15,121 nucleotides of DNA from an uncultured beta proteobacterium (GCA_903933395.1 CAIZKA010000261.1:1-15121); one strand, 5' to 3'. Counted from the stretch's first letter, positions 1 through 7,564 are shown. Numbers and translations are program-made. The notes: a model not told the origin generated them from the letters alone.

Positions 1-38
1 GACTGCTTCCGACTGCGGGATGATACTGCGGCGATTCG

Positions 39-70
39 AAAAAAACCGGCTCCGGCGACACGGCGACGAG
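39..70 (-). terminator. Possible weak terminator after the Sel1-repeat gene
   Basis: Read on the minus strand, a GC-rich stretch just past the Sel1-repeat gene is followed by a run of seven T (45 down to 39). I cannot draw a clean stem of normal loop size: the obvious palindrome CCGG-CT-CCGG leaves only two loop bases. The T-run and its position suggest a terminator, but the evidence is thin. Confidence 0.25.
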
Positions 71-82
71 GTGTGCCGCTGC

Positions 83-946
83 CTAACGCCGCTTCAGGTC
101 GGCCAGCGCCGCCGGATAGCCGGCCGCCGCGCTGCGTTGCAACCACTGTTCGGACTGAGCCGCATCCTTGACCTGACCGGCGCCGGTGCCATGCATTACC
201 GCCAGCGCATACATCGCCTCGCCGTCACCACCCTGTGCCGCCATCAAGAACCATTTCGCCGCAAGCGCGAGATCGCGCGCAATACCGCGGCCCGCCTCGT
301 AACTCCACGCCAACCGGGTCTGCGCGCGGAGATCGCCGGACTCGGCGCCAGCCTTGAGAATTGCCACGGATTCTTCCGCGCGTCCTTCAGCCAGCGCCCG
401 ATCGGCGCGCAGCACCGGATCGTTTGCATCAGCGACGGAGTTCGCAGCCGCCAGATAGCGCCGCGCCTCGGAATCCCCCGCCGCCGCGGCCATGCTCAGG
501 TAGCGGCGGCCTTCGCCACGATCGACGGCAACCCCGGGCGCGCCCAGCCAATGCATGACGCCGACGCGGAACATCGCCTTCGGGCTGCCCAGCAGCGCGC
601 CGCGCCGGTAATAGGCCAAGGCGCGCTCGATGTCGCGGGGCACGCCCAGCCCGTCCTCATAAAGAATCCCGAGGTTGAACGCCGCTTCGCCAAAATTGCG
701 CTGATCGAGCGCTTCCCATATGCGTCTCGCCGACGCGTAGCGCGCCATCTTGAACTCGGCATAGCCGCGGTAGTTGCCATACTCCGGCTTGCGCACGATT
801 TCCGCGAGATCGATCTCATCCTCCAATGGCGAGGGCTCTGCCGCGGCCGCAATGGCACAGCTCAGGATTGAGACAGGAACCAGCCAAAACACGCAAAGCT
901 GCCTCAGCAATCTGCCAGTGCGGTCGGAATGGCAAAAAGCTGCCAT
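83..946 (-). CDS. Secreted Sel1-repeat (TPR-like) protein
   Basis: This 287-residue protein has a long basic N-region and a hydrophobic stretch (about residues 15-36) ending in Ala-rich sequence, so it is probably exported. Sel1-type helical repeats are visible at roughly residues 85-120, 121-157, 203-239 and 240-277. Typical elements are A-x-x-x-L-G-x-x-Y-x-x-G-x-G-V-x-x-D and A-x-x-Y-x-x-x-A-A-x-G. Such repeats form solenoid scaffolds for protein-protein contacts and have no catalytic role. Its ATG lies one base after the TGA of the preceding gene (ATGA-C-ATG-type junction), so the two are almost certainly co-transcribed and translationally coupled. Its partner is unknown, and a link to the quinoprotein locus is suggested only by orientation and proximity. 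The Sel1 assignment is firm; the biological role is not known. Confidence 0.85.
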   Translation of the reverse strand: MAAFCHSDRTGRLLRQLCVFWLVPVSILSCAIAAAAEPSPLEDEIDLAEIVRKPEYGNYRGYAEFKMARYASARRIWEALDQRNFGEAAFNLGILYEDGLGVPRDIERALAYYRRGALLGSPKAMFRVGVMHWLGAPGVAVDRGEGRRYLSMAAAAGDSEARRYLAAANSVADANDPVLRADRALAEGRAEESVAILKAGAESGDLRAQTRLAWSYEAGRGIARDLALAAKWFLMAAQGGDGEAMYALAVMHGTGAGQVKDAAQSEQWLQRSAAAGYPAALADLKRR

Positions 947-947
947 G

Positions 948-1508
948 TCATTCGATTGTCAAGATGGGCAGCCAATGGCTGCGAGGGTCACCAAGACTCA
1001 GATCGACGCTGCGCAACGGCCTCAGCCGCCGCTCGAGGGGAACGCTGTCCGGGGCAATGAACGGATCCATGTCGACATCATGCAACTGGCCAACGATGCC
1101 GCGTTCCGTCCACGTCATCTTGTAGTAGATACCGTTGAACGGATTGATATGCAGCGATTTGGGCGGGGTACGCATGAACATCAACGCGTATTCCAGGGGA
1201 ACCAGATCGCCCGCCGATATCACGGGGGCCTCAAGCTCGACCGGAAAGTGGCACAGGCGCTGCGACGGGCCGGTCAGGCAGCGAAACGGGCGCATGGCGA
1301 GGAAATACTCTTCCAGCTTTTCCTCCATGGTGATCCTGAAACGGGTCTTGCCGTTCTCGGCCGCGGTGAATTCGACAAGTCCGATACGCTGCTTCTCGCC
1401 GTCTGCGTTGCCAAGCCAGATGCCTCTGGTTCCAGCAAGATCGGCGCCCAGACCCGCCTGGGACAGGACGCTACCGAACAGGAAGATCAGCAAATGGCGG
1501 GGCCGCAT
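948..1508 (-). CDS. Secreted protein of unknown function
   Basis: I do not recognise this 186-residue protein. It begins with a clear signal peptide (MRPRHLLIFLFGSVLSQAGLGA; basic n-region, hydrophobic core), so the mature part is predicted to be periplasmic or secreted. The body is beta-rich looking, with an acidic/basic patch (EEKLEEYF) and two cysteines at residues 77 and 86 that could form a disulfide. No enzyme motif is visible. An AAGG stretch lies just before the ATG. It is the first gene of a two-gene unit with the Sel1-repeat protein. It starts only 27 bases after the T-run of the dehydrogenase terminator, so it is either expressed by read-through or from a promoter overlapping the terminator. 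That spacing makes an accessory role for the alcohol dehydrogenase possible but unproven. Confidence 0.75.
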   Translation of the reverse strand: MRPRHLLIFLFGSVLSQAGLGADLAGTRGIWLGNADGEKQRIGLVEFTAAENGKTRFRITMEEKLEEYFLAMRPFRCLTGPSQRLCHFPVELEAPVISAGDLVPLEYALMFMRTPPKSLHINPFNGIYYKMTWTERGIVGQLHDVDMDPFIAPDSVPLERRLRPLRSVDLSLGDPRSHWLPILTIE

Positions 1509-1534
1509 GCCTTACCCCTCTCTCGAACTCGCCG

Positions 1535-1569
1535 AAAAAAGACCGGCGGCAACTTGCGTTGCGCCGGTC
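1535..1569 (-). terminator. Intrinsic terminator of the PQQ alcohol dehydrogenase gene
   Basis: On the minus strand an 8-bp GC-rich stem (GACCGGCG / CGCCGGTC), extended by CAAC/GTTG with one bulged base, is followed directly by six T. It sits 55 bases beyond the dehydrogenase stop codon. This is a textbook Rho-independent terminator. It may act partly as an attenuator, since the next gene in the same direction begins 27 bases later. Confidence 0.85.
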
Positions 1570-1623
1570 CCAGAAGGAGGCCATCCATACCGTCGGACGA
1601 ATCGCCACGGAGGAGAAAACCTG

Positions 1624-3366
1624 CTACTTGCCGCTCTTGTGAAGCTTGAACACCCACATCGAACCGCCCTGGTTGAGGAAGTTGACCTTTTTCGCCACAT
1701 CGCCACCCCACAGCGGTACCGCACCGCCCCAACCCGAAGCCACGGCAATGTACTGCTCGCCGTCCTGGTCCCAGGTGATCGGAGGTGCAACGACGCCTGA
1801 CCCGGTCTGGAACGACCAGACTTCCTTGCCGGTCTTGGCGTCGGCCGCCTTCAGGAATCCTTCCGGGGTACCCCAGAACACCAGGCCACCCTTGGTCGTC
1901 AGCACACCACCCCACAGCGGAGCGTTGTTCTTGACTTCCCAGACGATCTTGCCCGTCGCCGGGTCGATCGCGCGCATGGCGCCAATGTAGCTTTCGTCGA
2001 TGGTCTTGATGGTAAATCCGGCGCCGAGGTAGGCCGCGCCCTTCTTGTAGCTGACCGGTTCGTTCCAGATTTCCATGCCCCACTCGTTTGCCGGCACGTA
2101 GAAGTAGCCGGTATCCGGGCTATAGGCCATCGGCATCTGGTTCTTGCCGCCGAGGAAGGACGGAACGGAAAATACCGACGTACCCTTCTTGCCATCGGCG
2201 CTCTTGGCCGGATCGCCTGGACGGTTGGCCGGATCGAACTTCGGCCGACCATTTTCATCGAGACCGGTAGCCCAGGTTATCTTCTTGACGAAGGGGAAGC
2301 CCTTCTGGAACTTGCCGCTCTTGGCATCCAGCACGTAGAAGAAGCCGTTGCGGTCGGCCTTGCCGCCCAGATGCTTGCCATCCTTGGTCTTGTAGGTGAC
2401 GAACTCGTTCACGCCGTCATAGTCCCAACCGTCGTTCGGCGTGCCCTGGAAGTGCCACACGATTTTGCCGGTGGCAACATCGATGGCCACGGTCGAGCAG
2501 GAGTACAGGTTGTCGCCCGGACGCAGCGCGCTGTTCCACGGCGCCGGGTTGCCCGTGCCGAAGTAGGCCAGCCCGGTTTCGGGATCGTAGGTGCCGCCGA
2601 GCCAGGTGGCAGCGCCCCCGGTCTTCCACAGGTCACCGGGCCAGGTGGCGTTGGTGGTTCCGGAAATGCCGTTGTCCTTGCCGTCCTTGGTGCCCATGTG
2701 ACCTTCGACAGTCGGGCGCACCCAGACCATCTTGCCGGTCTTGGCATCGCGCGCCTCGACACGGCCGATGACGCCGAACTCGCCACCGGAGACCCCGGTC
2801 AGGACCAGTCCCTTGGCGATGATCGGCGCGGCCGTAGCCGAGTAGCCGGCCGAGTATTCGTCGATTTTTTCCTTCCACACCACCTTGCCGGAATCCTGAT
2901 CGAGCGCGACCAGTTGTGCATCGAGCGTGGCGAAGATCACCAGATTGTCGTACAGGGCTGCGCCCCGATTAACCACGTCGCAGCAGGGCATGATGCCATC
3001 GGGCAAGCGGTGCTCGTACTGCCACAGCTTCTTGCCGGTCTTGGCTTCGAGGGCGAACAGGCGGGAGTAGGAGCCGGTCACGAACATCTTGCCGTTGTGA
3101 ATTACCGGCTGTGATTCCTGGCCGCGCTGCTTCTCGCCGCCAAAGGAGAATGACCAGACCGGAACCAGGTCCTTGATGGTGCTTGTATTGACCTTGGCCA
3201 ACGGGCTGTAGCGCTGACCCTGGGTGCCCATGCCCCAGGACAACACGTCACCGGTGGACTTTGCGTCGTTTTCGATATCCTTGTCAGTCACTGCGGCCAT
3301 TGTCGGCGCAGCGGCCAGGGTGAATATGGCGCTGCCAACCAGCACCGACATCAGGGTACGTTTCAT
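1624..3366 (-). CDS. PQQ-dependent alcohol dehydrogenase, lanthanide-type (PedH/ExaF-like)
   Basis: This is a periplasmic quinoprotein that oxidises primary alcohols to aldehydes with PQQ and a metal. The 580-residue chain has a signal peptide (about 1-24, ending TMAA) and repeated propeller signatures of the A-x-D-x-x-T-G-K-x-x-W type. It has the vicinal disulfide Cys128-Cys129 over PQQ and the PQQ/metal residues Glu84, Glu196, Asn273 and catalytic Asp315. Asp317, two residues after the catalytic Asp (W-D-Y-D-G-V-N), is the extra metal ligand known from lanthanide-dependent XoxF, ExaF and PedH; calcium enzymes carry Ala, Ser or Thr there. The stretch GTGNPAPWNSALRPGDN looks more like ethanol-type PedH/ExaF than MxaF/XoxF, so the substrate is probably a short alcohol (inference). 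I chose the internal ATG at 3366 over the ATG at 3396 because it has a strong AGGAGGT site at the right distance and starts the signal peptide. The gene stands alone between a sigma-54-like promoter and a terminator. Confidence 0.95.
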   Translation of the reverse strand: MKRTLMSVLVGSAIFTLAAAPTMAAVTDKDIENDAKSTGDVLSWGMGTQGQRYSPLAKVNTSTIKDLVPVWSFSFGGEKQRGQESQPVIHNGKMFVTGSYSRLFALEAKTGKKLWQYEHRLPDGIMPCCDVVNRGAALYDNLVIFATLDAQLVALDQDSGKVVWKEKIDEYSAGYSATAAPIIAKGLVLTGVSGGEFGVIGRVEARDAKTGKMVWVRPTVEGHMGTKDGKDNGISGTTNATWPGDLWKTGGAATWLGGTYDPETGLAYFGTGNPAPWNSALRPGDNLYSCSTVAIDVATGKIVWHFQGTPNDGWDYDGVNEFVTYKTKDGKHLGGKADRNGFFYVLDAKSGKFQKGFPFVKKITWATGLDENGRPKFDPANRPGDPAKSADGKKGTSVFSVPSFLGGKNQMPMAYSPDTGYFYVPANEWGMEIWNEPVSYKKGAAYLGAGFTIKTIDESYIGAMRAIDPATGKIVWEVKNNAPLWGGVLTTKGGLVFWGTPEGFLKAADAKTGKEVWSFQTGSGVVAPPITWDQDGEQYIAVASGWGGAVPLWGGDVAKKVNFLNQGGSMWVFKLHKSGK

Positions 3367-3431
3367 CAAATCTACCTCCTGGAATTTATGGTTCATCGGA
3401 TACGCCCTCGCTTATCCGTCCAGACCTCCCA

Positions 3432-3447
3432 AGCAATCAAGATGCCA
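3432..3447 (-). promoter_or_regulatory. Predicted sigma-54 promoter of the alcohol dehydrogenase
   Basis: The minus strand reads TGGCAT, five bases, then TTGCT. This puts the invariant GG and GC exactly ten bases apart, as in the -24/-12 consensus TGGCACG-N4-TTGCW. The mismatches are at the sixth and seventh positions. Transcription would start near 3421, giving a leader of about 55 nt before the ATG at 3366. Upstream palindromes could hold an enhancer-binding activator. Prediction from sequence only. Confidence 0.6.
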
Positions 3448-3459
3448 GGTCATTCGAAC

Positions 3460-3465
3460 TCATGA
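3460..3465. promoter_or_regulatory. TCATGA half-site upstream of the dehydrogenase promoter
   Basis: One TCATGA, followed by AAA on the plus strand, lies 13 bases upstream of the -24 element. It matches one half of the complete TCATGA-N3-TCATGA palindromes at 7580 and 11219. The second half is not conserved, so it may be a weak site or chance. Confidence 0.3.
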
Positions 3466-3548
3466 AAAGCCGCAAAACGGAGAAAATGGCTCGGGCATCC
3501 GAATTGCTGCATTGCACCGTGAGCCAAATGCGGGCAGGTGTTTCAGAA

Positions 3549-3568
3549 TGAGACAGCGAGGTGTCTCA
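3549..3568. promoter_or_regulatory. Palindrome TGAGACA-N6-TGTCTCA upstream of the dehydrogenase gene
   Basis: This is a perfect 7-bp inverted repeat with a six-base centre. It lies about 100 bases upstream of the predicted -24 element, a typical distance for the upstream activating site of a sigma-54 enhancer-binding protein. It is also 7 bases beyond the stop codon of the metallohydrolase, so it could instead be a terminator stem. No T-run follows on the minus strand, which favours the operator reading. Confidence 0.45.
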
Positions 3569-3575
3569 ATCACCG

Positions 3576-4538
3576 TCAGCGCTGACGGGTCAGCGTTCCT
3601 GCCTCGTAGCGACGATAGAGGTGCGCCACCGAACGGGCGAACTCCTCTGCTCCGAGCGGCAGCGTCGCGAACTCGGCGGGCAGAGCCTTGCCCAGGATCT
3701 CCGTCATCTCGTCGCCGCGCGCGGCACCCAGGGCCAGCGTACTTTCAACCCAGCGCAGGTAGCGCCGGGTCTGCTCCACAGCCCGACCGTCGCCCACCGG
3801 TTCGCCATGTCCAGGCACCATGATCTTGAACGGAATCGCGTCCAGGCGATGGAGCGCCGCCAGCCACTGCACGATGCTGGCGTGCGGCGTGGTCGGTGCC
3901 CGGTTGTGGAACACCAGGTCGCCGGCGAACAAGACCCCGGTCCTGCGGTCGAGGATCACCAGATCGCCCTGTGTATGCCCTGCCAGCGCGATCAGTTCGA
4001 ACGGGTGCCCGCCGATCACGATCGCACCGGGAGCCACCGCTTCGCGCGCCGCAACAGCTTCGGTACCCTTGATCCAGTCACCGGACAGACGATAGACGTT
4101 GTCCGCAAAAGCGCCGCCCTCGCTCCGCTGCCCGGCAATGGTCTCGGCCAGCGCTAGGGTGGGGACGTCGGCGAAGACCTGGTTGCCCAGAAAGTGGTCC
4201 GGGTGATGATGCGTATTGAACACGCGTATCACCGGCTTGGGCGTTATCCGGGCGATGGCGCGGCGCATTTGCTCTGCATAGCGCTTCGACGGGCCGCTAT
4301 CGATCACCACCACCCCATCGTCGGTCACCACGAAAGCGGTATTCACGATGTTGCCGCCGTTGCTGCGACTGAAGTCCTCGGTCTTGCCGACCAGCAGCCA
4401 GGTATCGTCGGCGATCTTGCGCGGCACCAACTGATAGTCGAAGCTGTCGGCGGCGACAGGCGACGCATGGATCGCCGCGCCAAGCATCAGCGCGACACAG
4501 ATGCTTGCAGCCAGTTTCCGCGACAAGGCCACGCTCAT
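3576..4538 (-). CDS. SoxH-like MBL-fold hydrolase, quinoprotein relay system zinc metallohydrolase 1 type
   Basis: A 320-residue exported metallo-beta-lactamase-fold protein (signal peptide about 1-30, ending SPVAA). The full set of metal ligands is present: the H-x-H-x-D-H motif at His110, His112, Asp114 and His115, then His188 (GHTQGD), Asp207 (AGDLVFH) and His244 (PGHG). It is therefore predicted to bind two zinc ions and be catalytically active. The family is known from PQQ-dehydrogenase clusters and is related to SoxH of sulfur oxidation, but its substrate is not established; a thioester or thiol-bound intermediate on the SoxYZ-like carrier is the natural inference. The start ATG overlaps the stop of the SoxYZ-like gene by four bases (ATGA), so translation is coupled. 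A second, degenerate paralogue lies at 9469. Confidence 0.88.
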   Translation of the reverse strand: MSVALSRKLAASICVALMLGAAIHASPVAADSFDYQLVPRKIADDTWLLVGKTEDFSRSNGGNIVNTAFVVTDDGVVVIDSGPSKRYAEQMRRAIARITPKPVIRVFNTHHHPDHFLGNQVFADVPTLALAETIAGQRSEGGAFADNVYRLSGDWIKGTEAVAAREAVAPGAIVIGGHPFELIALAGHTQGDLVILDRRTGVLFAGDLVFHNRAPTTPHASIVQWLAALHRLDAIPFKIMVPGHGEPVGDGRAVEQTRRYLRWVESTLALGAARGDEMTEILGKALPAEFATLPLGAEEFARSVAHLYRRYEAGTLTRQR

Positions 4539-5302
4539 TGGGCGACCTTGGCGCTGATCCGGTTGCCGTTGTTGTCGCGGCCAACCAGCGTCAGGCCGAT
4601 GGGTGGAGCCCCAGAAAAATCAAATGAAAACACCGGATTCTCCGACACCGGCTCGAAGGTATCCAGCGTCATCCATTCCTTTCCCGACGCGTCCCGCAGC
4701 GACAGCCGTTCGATGTAGAACGCCGGAATGCCGGGCGCCAGGCCGGTATCCATCGGGTGCATGATGCTGACCTTGACCCGACTTTGCGTTTCACCCTGCC
4801 AAACGCGGGACTGCACCTGACCCAGTGTCTCGGTCCAGTTGGCATTGCCACGCCCGACGCTGGGCGCGGTGCAGCCACCGCCACTGGCGTCGATCCAGAT
4901 GCCGCCGACGTGCCAGACCCCGTCGGCGGTCTGCGCCATGGCACGAATCGGGCTGCCCTGCTGCAGCTTCATGCGGAAGTGCAGGGACGGCATGGCGCCG
5001 TTCGATGCAAACTCAAGAACCTTGACGATCGGATTGAGGTCGGCCACCACCAGAACGCGACGCACGTCGTCAAGCCCGATCCTGACACCGACCGGAACGT
5101 TCATCGAGTCTTCGGCAATCTTGGGGCCGCTGACGACGACCCGCGAATCGAAAACCACCTTGCCGCCACCGAGGTAACGCTCCCTGATATCGGTCCACTG
5201 CGGCGACTGCAGGGGATCGTCGCCCATGGCGGCAAGCGCCGGCGCGGACAAAAGAACCAGCGGGACCAGCAGAACCGGCCATTTGCGCAACAGAAAAAAC
5301 AT
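4535..5302 (-). CDS. Quinoprotein dehydrogenase-associated SoxYZ-like fusion carrier
   Basis: The 255-residue precursor has a signal peptide (about 1-24, ending PALA). An N-terminal SoxY-like half (about 45-147) ends in a G-G-G-C-T-A-P segment with Cys144. A C-terminal SoxZ-like half (about 170-253) has V-K-V-S-I-M-H-P-M-D-T-G-L, the Y-I-E-R-L strand and the S-E-N-P-V-F-S-F-D-F segment. In true SoxYZ the SoxY C-terminal GGCGG cysteine carries sulfur intermediates and SoxZ is a separate subunit. Here the two are fused and the cysteine sits in the middle on what is probably an exposed linker. The start at 5302 is preferred over 5362 because AAGGAG sits six bases before it and the signal peptide begins there. 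The gene lies 60 bases after the PqqU-like receptor and overlaps the hydrolase gene. No soxABCD genes are seen, so thiosulfate oxidation is unlikely. Confidence 0.88.
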   Translation of the reverse strand: MFFLLRKWPVLLVPLVLLSAPALAAMGDDPLQSPQWTDIRERYLGGGKVVFDSRVVVSGPKIAEDSMNVPVGVRIGLDDVRRVLVVADLNPIVKVLEFASNGAMPSLHFRMKLQQGSPIRAMAQTADGVWHVGGIWIDASGGGCTAPSVGRGNANWTETLGQVQSRVWQGETQSRVKVSIMHPMDTGLAPGIPAFYIERLSLRDASGKEWMTLDTFEPVSENPVFSFDFSGAPPIGLTLVGRDNNGNRISAKVAQ

Positions 5303-5362
5303 CGTCAACTCCTTGCCGCACACCCTATCGGGAACAGGTATCCGCCGCAAGAACAATGCCAA

Positions 5363-7498
5363 TCAGAATCCGTAGCTGGCTGTCACGCCGAGAAGGTAGT
5401 TGCGCCCGGGGGCGGACTCGAAGAAGCGCGCATTGCCGTCATTGACGATGACGGAACCGGCGTATTGCTTGTTGCCGATATTGTCGATGCGCAGAAACTC
5501 CTTGAGTTTCCAGCCCGCCGACTTCTGCTCGAAGCCCGCGCGCAGATTGCCCAACGTATAGGCCGCCGCCGCATCCGAGTTTTCGTCATCGACGAACACC
5601 TTGCTGACGCTGCGCACTTCGACTGCTGCGGAGAATCCGCTGGCCGGGTGCTTCCAGGCCAACTCTCCATAGAGCGAGGTCGCCGGGATGCCGGGCATGC
5701 GGTTTCCAGCCGCGATCAGCACCGACGTGGCGGGGGTGCAACCGGTCGCCCTGCACGAGCGAAACGCCTCGTTATAGGTCGCATTGAGTGCGGTATAGGC
5801 CAGGGCCAGCGCCAGGTTGTTGCCCAGATCGCTGTCAAGGCTGATTTCCAGTCCCTTGCGGCTGGTGCCTTCGACATTCTGGAAGGTTGCCCGACCGCCG
5901 GAGTTGCTGGCGGTGACAATCTCGTCGCGGGTGCGGGTGTTGAATGCGGCGGCCGTCACCCGGGTTGCCGACCCCAGCAGAGCCTTCACCCCCACTTCAA
6001 GACTGGTGCTCTTCGCCGCCTTCAGCCCGAGGTTGAGCCCGGCGCCGCCGCCCGGCAGGTAGGACAGTTCATTCATGGTCGGCGTCTCGAAGCCCTTGCC
6101 CAGCGTCGTGTAAAGATTGAACGCGGGATCGACCCGCCAGGTGGCGCCGAGCACCGGTGTGGTCGCGGCAAAATCGACTGAGCCGCTGTCGTCGAGATTG
6201 GTCCCGGCTATGTACTTGTCCTTGGAACTGACCTTGACCGCGCTGTGCCTCGCTCCGGCCATCAGCAGCCACGCCGCCGAGGGTTCCCATTGCGCCTGCA
6301 GGTACTGGTCGAAGCTGTGAATGCGATTGTCCTCGTTGCGCCGCAAGGCACCGAGGATTCCGGTCTGCGCGCCGATGAAGTTCTGAAAGCCCTTGCGCTC
6401 CTCGTCGAGGTCATCGTAACTGAGGCCGCCGGTTAGCGTAAGCGGACGCCCGCCAAGATCGGCGCGATGCGTCCAGCGTGCGTCGATTCCCCAGTAGTCG
6501 CGCTTCAGGTCGATCACGCCGCCCGGATGGCCCGCAGGGGCCTGCGTCGCCGTAGGAATCGCCTGGTACTGGATCGCATCGCGATGACCGCGATACAGGG
6601 ACACAGTTGCCGTGTCGCCAGCGCCGACTTTTTTCTCGAGAACGAGGCCCAACTGCTGCTGACTCGAACTCTTGCGGGTATTGAAGGTATAAGCGGTCGC
6701 CGTCGCCTGGCGCGGATTGGCATCGTAACTGGCACGGTCCAGACCGAGCGGATCCTGAACGTCGGGCATCTCCATGCTGTTGGCGATAAAGGTCAAGCCC
6801 GTGTCTGCGGCGAGCTTCCATTTCAGCTTGGCGTTTAGCGTTTCACGGGTCGCGGCACTGTGATCGCGGTATCCGTCGGTGCGGAAGCGGGCGCCGTTGA
6901 GGACGTAATTCACTGCGCCGGTATCCCCGGAGACCTTGGCCGCCAGGCGTTCAGTACCGTAACTGCCGACGGCAAGCGACGGCTCGACCGTTGCGCCCGG
7001 AGCACCATCTTCGGAAAACAAGGCAATCACGCCACCGGAGGAGTTGCCATACAGTGCCGAAAACGGCCCGCGCATGACTTCGACACGCGCCGCCGAGCCC
7101 AGGTCGAAATGTGATACCTGGCCCTGTCCGTCTGGCATCGTCGCTGGAATACCATCTGCATACAGGCGCAAGCCGCGCACGCCGAAACTCGACCGAGCAC
7201 CAAAGCCGCGCGAAGATATCTGGAGGTCCTGCGCGTAGTTCTGCCGGTTCTGCGCGACGATGCCGGGAATGCGGACCAGTGATTCGGACAGATTGACCTG
7301 CAGTTGTCCGTCCTGCAACTGTTCCTTGTTCAGGCTGTCGATCGATGCCGGGAGGTCGAAGCCGGACTGTTCGATCCGTGTCGCCGTGACGACCACCGGG
7401 CCGGTGGTGATTTTGGCGTCGGCGGCATGCGAAGAAACCGCATAAGCGTGGGCAAGCAGGGCCGGCAGCAGCAGGCGACGGGCAATCAGGACGGACAT
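5363..7498 (-). CDS. pqqU: TonB-dependent outer-membrane receptor, YncD/PqqU-like PQQ transporter
   Basis: A 711-residue outer-membrane receptor: signal peptide (about 1-25), TonB-box-like GPVVVTAT (33-40), plug domain (about 45-165) and a 22-strand barrel ending in aromatic Tyr-Gly-Phe. It resembles E. coli YncD, now known as the PQQ importer PqqU, across the protein. Segments I recall as matching include QNRQNYAQDLQ, DGIPATMPDGQGQ, RGPFSALYGN, GFETPT-NELSY and, at the C-terminus, GSVIVN followed by PGRNY. PQQ is therefore the expected ligand, which fits its place next to a PQQ enzyme; a PQQ-lanthanide complex is a speculative alternative. It heads the pqqU - SoxYZ-like - hydrolase 1 unit. 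The leader between it and the response regulator holds a striking palindrome. No good Shine-Dalgarno is seen before the ATG, so expression may depend on leader structure. Confidence 0.9.
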   Translation of the reverse strand: MSVLIARRLLLPALLAHAYAVSSHAADAKITTGPVVVTATRIEQSGFDLPASIDSLNKEQLQDGQLQVNLSESLVRIPGIVAQNRQNYAQDLQISSRGFGARSSFGVRGLRLYADGIPATMPDGQGQVSHFDLGSAARVEVMRGPFSALYGNSSGGVIALFSEDGAPGATVEPSLAVGSYGTERLAAKVSGDTGAVNYVLNGARFRTDGYRDHSAATRETLNAKLKWKLAADTGLTFIANSMEMPDVQDPLGLDRASYDANPRQATATAYTFNTRKSSSQQQLGLVLEKKVGAGDTATVSLYRGHRDAIQYQAIPTATQAPAGHPGGVIDLKRDYWGIDARWTHRADLGGRPLTLTGGLSYDDLDEERKGFQNFIGAQTGILGALRRNEDNRIHSFDQYLQAQWEPSAAWLLMAGARHSAVKVSSKDKYIAGTNLDDSGSVDFAATTPVLGATWRVDPAFNLYTTLGKGFETPTMNELSYLPGGGAGLNLGLKAAKSTSLEVGVKALLGSATRVTAAAFNTRTRDEIVTASNSGGRATFQNVEGTSRKGLEISLDSDLGNNLALALAYTALNATYNEAFRSCRATGCTPATSVLIAAGNRMPGIPATSLYGELAWKHPASGFSAAVEVRSVSKVFVDDENSDAAAAYTLGNLRAGFEQKSAGWKLKEFLRIDNIGNKQYAGSVIVNDGNARFFESAPGRNYLLGVTASYGF

Positions 7499-7539
7499 GG
7501 GATTTCACGCGCAATCGATGGAACGGCATTGTTGCAGGG

Positions 7540-7564
7540 TTCGACGTTCAACACCCGCGTCGAA
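7540..7564. repeat. Inverted repeat TTCGACG / CGTCGAA in the pqqU leader
   Basis: A perfect 7-bp inverted repeat with an 11-base centre lies between the main palindrome and the pqqU start codon. It could be an operator or an RNA hairpin in the leader. Nothing further supports either reading. Confidence 0.35.

Noticed and set aside
774..1649. Plus-strand open frame of 291 codons
   Set aside because: It is a shadow of the Sel1-repeat and unknown secreted genes, which have signal peptides, repeats and linked starts on the minus strand.
3367..3396. Upstream ATG (3396) as the start of the alcohol dehydrogenase
   Set aside because: The added ten residues are polar and the strong AGGAGGT sits inside them, directly serving the ATG at 3366.
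4535..5302. Part of a thiosulfate-oxidising Sox system
   Set aside because: Fusion layout and internal Cys differ from SoxY and SoxZ, and no soxA, soxB, soxX or soxC is nearby.
4757..6181. 474-codon open frame on the plus strand opposite the SoxYZ-like and receptor genes
   Set aside because: It runs antisense across two well-supported genes, has no recognisable domain and is explained by high GC and biased third positions.
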